A stretch of DNA of 13,457 bases, taken from Dinochytrium kinnereticum (lineage: Eukaryota; Chytridiomycota; Chytridiomycetes; Chytridiales; Chytridiaceae). Shown piece by piece: positions 8,271 through 13,457 of this stretch (within the stretch, counting starts at the first letter, position 1; every line of letters starts with the position of its first letter). The stretch lies in contig JADGJT010000510.1 in the NCBI GenBank assembly GCA_027604005.1, forward strand, positions 453 to 13,909, read 5' to 3'. A model generated the notes under the pieces. The model was not told where the DNA came from, did not search any database, and saw only the letters and a list, made by a program, of their open reading frames with translations. The translations under genes were made by a program, and so were the position numbers.

Positions 8271-11200
8271 TTATACCCCTTCCCATGGCTGGTGACCCGA
8301 ATCCCATACACTCCCCTTCATCAGCCCTAACCCAGTCCTGTGCTTCTCAAAATGAATAGTAGTCAGTCCTTTAGTGAGAATATCCGCAACCATATCTAGC
8401 GTCCCCAAATGTTTCACCTCTACCGCCCCTTCCCTAACTAAGTCTCTCAAGAACATGTACTTCACGTCAAGATACTTTGTCTTATTCCGTTCCGCTCCTT
8501 CCTGTGCGTTCCTCACTGCTCCAGTGTTATCACACCATAGGGTAGTAGGTTTGAGTTGCTCGGTCCCCATCCAGCTTATCATGTTCTTTACCCAGAGCAC
8601 TTCCTTCGCCAGGCTGTGAAGCGCTATGGTCTCAGCGGCGACGGTTGAATCCGCCACGGTTGGTTGTCGCTTACTTGATGCAATCACCGCTCCTCCACAG
8701 AGCAACACGGTTAATCCTGATGTCGATCTCCTTGTCCCTTTATCCCCAGCGAAGTCCGCGTCCGAGTAACACTTAGGTTCCAGTCTGCGCTCCCCTGACT
8801 TACCTTCTCCCTCCTCTCGAGTAAAACATAACCTCATATCATATGTGTGTCTCAAATATCCCAGTAAGTGCTGAGCTGCCTTCCAGTGTATCTTCCGAGG
8901 CTTAGATGCAAACCTAGCCAGCTTCCCAACTCCATAGGCTATATCCGGGCGAGTACTGACTAAGTACTGCAGTTTTCCGACAATTCTCCAGTAGTTCCGC
9001 TCCTTCATGAACTCGATATCCTCGGCGCTTCTTTCCTCCTCCTTATCAAATTCCGCATCTAATTTAGCATCCCAGGCCGTGCGTCTCAACTGCTGTTTGT
9101 TCTCCTGAAAGTCTTCTAGAACCGTGAGGCAGTAAGCTTCTTGGTCGAGTGACGTCGAGACATCGTCGTAGGTGATCCTGAGACCCAGATATTGCCGTAG
9201 TCTGCCCATGTCGGTAATCGCGAAGCGTGTCTTAATAAATTCCACAAGCTTTTCTACCTCCTCCTCCAAACCTGGGTCTGCAACGATTACTGCGTCATCC
9301 GTATGTACTTCTAGATGCATCTCTCGTTCCCCATCATACCTCTTGGTATAGAGACATGCCTCATAGGGACATCTCACGAAACCACATTCTTCGACCAAGA
9401 ACTTGTCTAACGTTCCACCCCATAACATAGGCGCCTGACAAATACCGTAAACAGCTTTTTCCAGTAAGCACACCCAATCTTCCTTTCCTTTGATCTCCAT
9501 TCCTTTCGGTTGTCGACAGTAGATCTTATGGTCCAGAACCTTAGCATTTAGGAACGCTCCGGTCCAGTCCAACTGTCTGGTGATCATGTTTCGCTGTGTT
9601 CGGAGAGCCATTAAGATCTTAAAGGAATTCATGCTAGGCGTCGGAGTGAAGGTTGCGTCATAGTCCTCCCCTTTCACTTGTTTTCCTCCATCCACAACCA
9701 ACCTCGCCTTCATCTTTTCCTCTTTTGTGTCCTCGTTGATTTTCACCTTGAGTACCCACAGCATAGGTATAGCGTGTTTCCCTTTAGGCAATGGGACCAG
9801 TCTCCAGGCTTTCATATCTGTCATCTGATCGAACTCTTTCTTAATCGCCTCACGCCACCTAGGGTCCTTAAGCGCCTCCTTAATACTTCTCGGACCATCC
9901 CGTGTAAGCATTGCTTTTCGAAGAGATTTCTGATCCTTCTTATCGACGTAACGTTTTATATATCCGTTCTTCAAGATCTTCCTCATAAACCCTTCCTCGT
10001 GAATCAGGTAAGTTTCGCTATCATCATCTGAGCTGATTTCCTCTGCTTTGTTTGCTTTCCCCATCCACCCTGAGATCCCTGACAGCCATGACGACCCTCC
10101 TGGTTCATCCTCGCCTGATTCCTCTTCTGATTCGCTTTCTTCACTAGTATCCTCATATGTGCTCGGGGAAGTCGGCGGGGAATTCGGAGCTTCGGTAGGC
10201 GTGGTCGGGACCTCTGACGGTGTTTGAGCAGACGGGGCTTCGACCGGTGTGGCTGGTGGCGCTGAAGATTCCGGTGTCGGTAGGCCGGGATCCACGAAAA
10301 CTTTTCCGAGCTCCTTGCTGTATTCGCCTACCGGACCATGACTTCGAAGCCTTCGAGTTGTGACTGGAATACTTTGCTGTTTTGCAGAAGGCTGGTCCGT
10401 CTCCCCTGATGTCGACGCCGTCACCCCTGATGTGGATACCGTCTCCCCTGATGCTGTTGCAACCTCCCCTGACAACGTCACTACTGTCTGAGGCTCAAGA
10501 CTAGTGGTATCATCTTCATTATCATTCTCCCCTTCTTGAGCATACGAGACAGGAGTGTCAAAATCCGTGACATCATCATGGTGGTCGTGCCAGCGAGTGA
10601 TTTTAAGGGGGCTAGTCAGTGGCTTTGGGTCTTTGATGTTAAACTGATCCTCGACAAAGTAGACGTCGCGACTTATTAACAGAGACGTAGGATCGTTATC
10701 GTTAAGTAGAATCTTGTAGCCTTTTGTCTGAATTGTCTGACCGTCGTAACGAGCGTAACCAATAAAGCGACCTTTCACGGCCCGGGCGTTGAGCTTCTTA
10801 AGTGGTCGATTCTTAGGGAGAGTGCGGACGTAGGCGAGACAGTTTAAGACACGAAGATCTGCGACAGTAGGTTTGCGGTTGAACGTTTTCTCATACGGAG
10901 TTTTCCCTGAGTCGTCATGAACCAAACGATTGTACGTGTAGCATTCTGTCATTAGACCTTCTGCCCATAAGTGCGGTGGAGCTCCGGTTTCAATGAGATT
11001 TGCACGAACACGCTCGACTGAGGTCCTAAACCATCGTTCAATTTCTCCATTCTGAGCATGAGCTTCCGTTGGTGTTCGTGAGATCACAATCCCGAGAGCT
11101 TCGCACGCAAGTTGAAGTTCAGTGGTGCGATTCTCGCTCCCTCGGTCCATATGCCATTCGAGAACTTTCTCGCCAGTCTGTCGTTCGAGCCATTTCCGTG

Positions 11201-13328
11201 CAAATTCTAAGTACCGTGCGATCTCCTGCTTCTCTTTAAGAGCGTAGCCAAACTTAAGTCCTGTATTGCGAACAGAGAAGCCCAGGAAGTACCGAGACCC
11301 ACCGAGTGAAACTGAGTCTTTCGATATCGTCAGCAGATCAAGAGATACTACCCCAAGAGTTTTAGAACCACGCGCAAACGCCGGTGGTGAGGGGCGAGTG
11401 TGCATCTTGCCTAAGACGCAAGGTTCACAGAGCGGCTCCTTCGGGATTGATCCGGTTATAACGAGGCCATGAACGGCAGGGATTGTTCTCGCCAAGTGTT
11501 GATATCCGGCGTGCATGAAACGTCTATGCCATAGAGATGCGTCTTTAACTGCCGGTAGTCCTGCACCTAACATGGCCTTCTCAGGTTTTCGCAGTTCCAG
11601 CTTGAACATTCCGTCTTTGCCTTGCCCTTGGGCGTGGACAAGATGGTTGTCTGATCTATTTAGTTTCCCGATATTCACGTTTCTGGTTTTATGGTCAAAC
11701 CATACATCATAGCCTTCGCTAAGGAATTGCCAAACAGATAAGAGTGGACTGTCTGCGTCTGGAACGTGCGCTATCCTGGTAACACTGAAGTTTCTTCCCG
11801 AACTATCAACTCCCTCATAATTGCCAGTTTTCCCGCTTCCTTTTATCTGGTGACCACTTGCGACAGTGAATCTCGGGCAAGTTGATGATGTGGCCGTGTC
11901 TGTTAGATTGGATTCGTACGGAGTTAAGTGAGAGGTACATCCTGAATCGACGTAACCCCAAAAATGTTGCTGATCTAACATCTTATCTTCGGAAGTCATC
12001 GCGCTGGCCAATAATGATTTCTGAACTGGAGGGACAAAGTTGGAACAATAGTAGTTGGCAAAAGTAATCTCTTCGTCTGATTCGGAGGGATACAAGTCAA
12101 GATCGTCAACTAGATTCTTCACACGCGAAGAAAGCGCAAATCCCACGGGTAGATCTTCCTCCTCATCTGAGGTAGGTTCGTCAGCAACGGCTTTGCGAGC
12201 TTGTCCTGGGTCAGAGGGAGCTGAATTCGACTTTGCCTCGGGTTTTGTGTTCGCCGAATTAACAATGAGGGACCTTCCTTCAACGACCTTTCCGTTTAGG
12301 TCTGAAATAGCTGCGGTGCACTCCGTGGGTTTGGAAAGAGTCACGAACCCGTATCCCTTCGATCGAGGTGGAGTCGATGAATTATCCTTAATGGTAAAGG
12401 CATCTGTCACAGTGCCGAACTTCTTGAACATATCAGCTAACCCTTGATCATCAACTTTCCAGGCCAGACCTCCAACGAAGAGTTTGTTCGGATCGTTACC
12501 GTGAGCTCGGTGTGCCCCTCCTGATGGCGGCTGTTTCTTCGTCTGATTCTTTGTACGAGCAGCGAGGGCACGATCGTCTGGTTCTTCCCTATCCATTTGT
12601 CGTTGAGCACGGCTTAACTGTAGGTCTTGAGCTTCTCGAACTATATATTGACGCATTTTGTCGAACTCGCCCTCGATCCCTTCCTTTTTGAAGATGGGAG
12701 ATAGGAAACTGAAGCGAGATTCGATCAGTCCCAACCGAAACTTCTTGGCTACCATCAAGTCATGTGCGTCTGCTACAGGTTGATTGGTTCGGTCAGGATA
12801 ATCTAGGGCCCTTAGGTGCGCAACGAGCTCTGCCATTCGATCGGCGTAGTCCAAATCAGATTCACGATTCTTCTGAGCGAAACTGTGGAGCTGACTGATG
12901 AGCGTTTCCGCTCTGTTGTCCTTGTCGAAGTTAATCTCTTTAAGGAGTTGTTCCCACCCCTCATGACAGGTCTCTGCCGCCTGAAACTTGTCGATAAGGG
13001 TGGTTCCTTCGATACGTTCTAGAACTATCTTCTTAATTGTCCCTTCCGTCAGGTTCCACCTCTGAGTTTCCTTAATAAACTCTTTCTCGTCTAGGACCGC
13101 AGGAGCAGTTGCAGTCGCTGGAGTTTTGATGTGGTCCTTTTGCTCCGGCTTCTTCACTTTTTTGAATAGTTGGTCCGAAAGACGTATGATGAGCAAGTAG
13201 TCTTTCGGAACCGGTAGCGAGTCCAGATGGGTCGTTAAGCGCGTTTTCCACTGAACGAAGTCCTTGCCAGACGAGTGGCGGTTGAGCATTGTCGACTCCG
13301 AGGAGTCTCCTATCTTTTTGTGAACCAT
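8271..13328 (-). CDS. gag-pol: Ty1/copia Gag-Pol polyprotein with an RRM in Gag (single frame)
   Basis: 1685 residues. Gag of the UBN2 type spans about 14-250 (QLHSFAQKNRESDLDYADRM region). An RRM follows at about 282-361. The aspartic protease motif is YVDSGCTSHLT (Asp461). Integrase has the zinc-binding HHCC region starting at LWHRRF (His601) and ending CEPC (Cys634, Cys637), then Asp664, Asp728 and Glu764, an exact DD35E spacing. A Ser/Pro/acidic linker follows. Reverse transcriptase has QLDWTGAFLN (Asp1254) and HTDD (Asp1344, Asp1345). RNase H has YSDADFAG (Asp1523), AAETIAL (Glu1566) and CDN (Asp1600). No CCHC knuckle and no chromodomain are visible. Gag and Pol are fused without a frameshift, as in Drosophila copia. 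The ATG at 13328 is the first in frame; the frame is open without ATG back to a TAG at 13433-13431 in the LTR. The Gag homology starts nearer the second Met at residue 14, so that could be the true start. Confidence 0.96.
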   Translation of the reverse strand: MVHKKIGDSSESTMLNRHSSGKDFVQWKTRLTTHLDSLPVPKDYLLIIRLSDQLFKKVKKPEQKDHIKTPATATAPAVLDEKEFIKETQRWNLTEGTIKKIVLERIEGTTLIDKFQAAETCHEGWEQLLKEINFDKDNRAETLISQLHSFAQKNRESDLDYADRMAELVAHLRALDYPDRTNQPVADAHDLMVAKKFRLGLIESRFSFLSPIFKKEGIEGEFDKMRQYIVREAQDLQLSRAQRQMDREEPDDRALAARTKNQTKKQPPSGGAHRAHGNDPNKLFVGGLAWKVDDQGLADMFKKFGTVTDAFTIKDNSSTPPRSKGYGFVTLSKPTECTAAISDLNGKVVEGRSLIVNSANTKPEAKSNSAPSDPGQARKAVADEPTSDEEEDLPVGFALSSRVKNLVDDLDLYPSESDEEITFANYYCSNFVPPVQKSLLASAMTSEDKMLDQQHFWGYVDSGCTSHLTPYESNLTDTATSSTCPRFTVASGHQIKGSGKTGNYEGVDSSGRNFSVTRIAHVPDADSPLLSVWQFLSEGYDVWFDHKTRNVNIGKLNRSDNHLVHAQGQGKDGMFKLELRKPEKAMLGAGLPAVKDASLWHRRFMHAGYQHLARTIPAVHGLVITGSIPKEPLCEPCVLGKMHTRPSPPAFARGSKTLGVVSLDLLTISKDSVSLGGSRYFLGFSVRNTGLKFGYALKEKQEIARYLEFARKWLERQTGEKVLEWHMDRGSENRTTELQLACEALGIVISRTPTEAHAQNGEIERWFRTSVERVRANLIETGAPPHLWAEGLMTECYTYNRLVHDDSGKTPYEKTFNRKPTVADLRVLNCLAYVRTLPKNRPLKKLNARAVKGRFIGYARYDGQTIQTKGYKILLNDNDPTSLLISRDVYFVEDQFNIKDPKPLTSPLKITRWHDHHDDVTDFDTPVSYAQEGENDNEDDTTSLEPQTVVTLSGEVATASGETVSTSGVTASTSGETDQPSAKQQSIPVTTRRLRSHGPVGEYSKELGKVFVDPGLPTPESSAPPATPVEAPSAQTPSEVPTTPTEAPNSPPTSPSTYEDTSEESESEEESGEDEPGGSSWLSGISGWMGKANKAEEISSDDDSETYLIHEEGFMRKILKNGYIKRYVDKKDQKSLRKAMLTRDGPRSIKEALKDPRWREAIKKEFDQMTDMKAWRLVPLPKGKHAIPMLWVLKVKINEDTKEEKMKARLVVDGGKQVKGEDYDATFTPTPSMNSFKILMALRTQRNMITRQLDWTGAFLNAKVLDHKIYCRQPKGMEIKGKEDWVCLLEKAVYGICQAPMLWGGTLDKFLVEECGFVRCPYEACLYTKRYDGEREMHLEVHTDDAVIVADPGLEEEVEKLVEFIKTRFAITDMGRLRQYLGLRITYDDVSTSLDQEAYCLTVLEDFQENKQQLRRTAWDAKLDAEFDKEEERSAEDIEFMKERNYWRIVGKLQYLVSTRPDIAYGVGKLARFASKPRKIHWKAAQHLLGYLRHTYDMRLCFTREEGEGKSGERRLEPKCYSDADFAGDKGTRRSTSGLTVLLCGGAVIASSKRQPTVADSTVAAETIALHSLAKEVLWVKNMISWMGTEQLKPTTLWCDNTGAVRNAQEGAERNKTKYLDVKYMFLRDLVREGAVEVKHLGTLDMVADILTKGLTTIHFEKHRTGLGLMKGSVWDSGHQPWEGV
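8276..8284 (-). other. Candidate polypurine tract overlapping the gag-pol end
   Basis: In element orientation GGGAAGGGG lies within the last codons of gag-pol, immediately before the GTATAA that contains the stop. It is the only clear purine run near the 3' LTR and would prime plus-strand DNA. It stands 22 bases from the inverted-repeat LTR boundary, whereas such tracts usually touch the LTR, so either the LTR starts nearer to 8275 or the priming site is different. Confidence 0.5.
10399..10482 (-). repeat. Four 21-bp tandem repeats in the integrase-RT linker
   Basis: Four in-frame 21-base units (10399-10419, 10420-10440, 10441-10461, 10462-10482) share TCCCCTGA-type cores. In the protein they give four seven-residue units of the form xxSGExx (TLSGEVA, TASGETV, STSGVTA, STSGETD). 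The repeat lies in the low-complexity linker between integrase and reverse transcriptase, where length variation should be tolerated. Confidence 0.88.
12243..12488 (-). other. RRM-coding segment within gag
   Basis: The translated segment has a canonical RNP2 (LFVGGL, residues 283-288) and RNP1 (KGYGFVTL, 324-331), with the expected alternating pattern AWKVDDQGLADMFKKFG, AFTIKD, AAISDLNGKVVEGR and LIVNSA. It most resembles the single RRM of glycine-rich/cold-inducible RNA-binding proteins. Its position, after the UBN2-type Gag region and before the protease, is where copia Gag usually has the CCHC zinc knuckle. Confidence 0.92.
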
Positions 13329-13393
13329 CCAAGCGTGCTGCTTGGCAAGAGCGAAACCGGTGACGAAACTAGTCCAAACCAAAGAAACTGATA

Positions 13394-13417
13394 CTATCCA
13401 GCTAGCTCGATGGATAG
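13394..13417. repeat. Short inverted repeat in the retrotransposon leader
   Basis: CTATCCA at 13394-13400 and TGGATAG at 13411-13417 are exact reverse complements around a 10-base loop. The hairpin overlaps the region that resembles the tRNA D arm and may fold in the element RNA next to the primer site. Confidence 0.75.
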
Positions 13418-13431
13418 CAAGACTCTTAATC
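13403..13431 (-). promoter_or_regulatory. Primer-binding site matching the 5' half of tRNA-Lys(CUU)
   Basis: The plus strand at 13421-13431, directly next to the LTR, is GACTCTTAATC. That is the anticodon arm of eukaryotic tRNA-Lys with anticodon CTT; the element RNA would therefore pair with it. The upstream bases (TAGCTC at 13403-13408, then GG and TAG) are arranged like the start of the D arm of the same tRNA, although the D arm is incomplete. The usual 3' CCA-end pattern (TGG just after the LTR) is absent. Together this suggests priming by an internally cleaved tRNA, as known for copia and Ty5 with initiator Met tRNA. Confidence 0.7.
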
Positions 13432-13457
13432 TAAATATTCCCAACAAAAAACATGGG
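13432..13457 (-). repeat. 5' LTR fragment (26 bp, truncated by window end)
   Basis: The first 23 bases are identical to 8128-8150; the following CATGGG differs by one base deletion from CATTGGG in the 3' LTR. The fragment is the 3' end of the 5' LTR in element orientation and directly precedes the primer-binding site. Confidence 0.75.

Larger units (their letters stand above)
8128..13457 (-). mobile_element. Ty1/copia-type LTR retrotransposon, nearly complete, 5' LTR cut by the window end
   Basis: In element orientation (minus strand) the order is a partial 5' LTR (13457-13432), primer-binding site (from 13431), gag-pol (13328-8271), purine tract (8284-8276) and 3' LTR (8253-8128). The domain order Gag, protease, integrase, reverse transcriptase, RNase H is that of Ty1/copia (Pseudoviridae-type) elements. 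The reading frame is intact, so the insertion is probably young. It lies about 0.95 kb past the stop of the NIPA-like gene and points toward it. The base pairs just outside the 3' LTR (8123-8127, GTAAG on the plus strand) are the candidate target-site duplication, but the partner copy lies beyond the window. Confidence 0.95.

Noticed and set aside
12100..13290. A CCHC zinc knuckle in Gag
   Set aside because: Only an isolated Cys (in AETCHEGW) occurs in the relevant part of Gag; no CX2CX4HX4C spacing is present.
13329..13382. Start of gag-pol at 13382
   Set aside because: The codon at 13382-13380 is TTG, not ATG; the first in-frame ATG is at 13328.
13394..13457. A complete tRNA-Lys gene at the right end
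   Set aside because: Only the anticodon arm and a partial D-arm-like stretch are present; the sequence continues into the LTR with no T arm or acceptor 3' strand. It fits a primer-binding site.

Overview
The window looks like a piece of a fungal nuclear genome. The host genes are interrupted by short GT-AG introns, fungal-type lipase and NIPA-family membrane proteins are present, and a complete Ty1/copia retrotransposon reading frame lies at the right. Long C, T and G homopolymers, microsatellites and strong strand asymmetry fill the non-coding parts. I suspect an early-diverging lineage such as Mortierellomycotina from the style of the two proteins, but the window alone cannot prove this.

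Layout. (1) Positions 151-2911, minus strand: a five-exon gene for a membrane-anchored acid-lipase / steryl-ester-hydrolase (predicted 687 aa) with a visible Ser-Asp-His triad. (2) Positions 2912-3408: a divergent intergenic region full of simple repeats, likely holding the promoters of both host genes. (3) Positions 3409-7179, plus strand: a four-exon gene for an unusually large (1085 aa) NIPA-type magnesium-transporter homologue with a signal peptide, a Cys-rich glycosylated N-terminal domain and two long loop insertions. (4) Positions 7180-8127: gene-free, T-rich sequence with long homopolymers. (5) Positions 8128 to the window end, minus strand: a nearly complete Ty1/copia retrotransposon with one uninterrupted gag-pol frame (8271-13328, 1685 aa). 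Its 3' LTR is at 8128-8253 and only the last 26 bases of the 5' LTR are inside the window.

The most unusual item is the retrotransposon. Its Gag carries a canonical RNA recognition motif (RRM) where copia elements normally have a CCHC zinc knuckle. Its primer-binding site matches the anticodon arm of tRNA-Lys(CUU), which suggests priming by an internal tRNA fragment. Its LTR lacks TG...CA ends and instead has 11-bp perfect inverted ends in A/T-rich sequence. Reverse transcriptase, integrase (DD35E) and RNase H catalytic residues are all present and no stop or frameshift interrupts the frame, so the copy looks recent and possibly competent. The two host genes have no obvious shared pathway; they simply share a promoter region.
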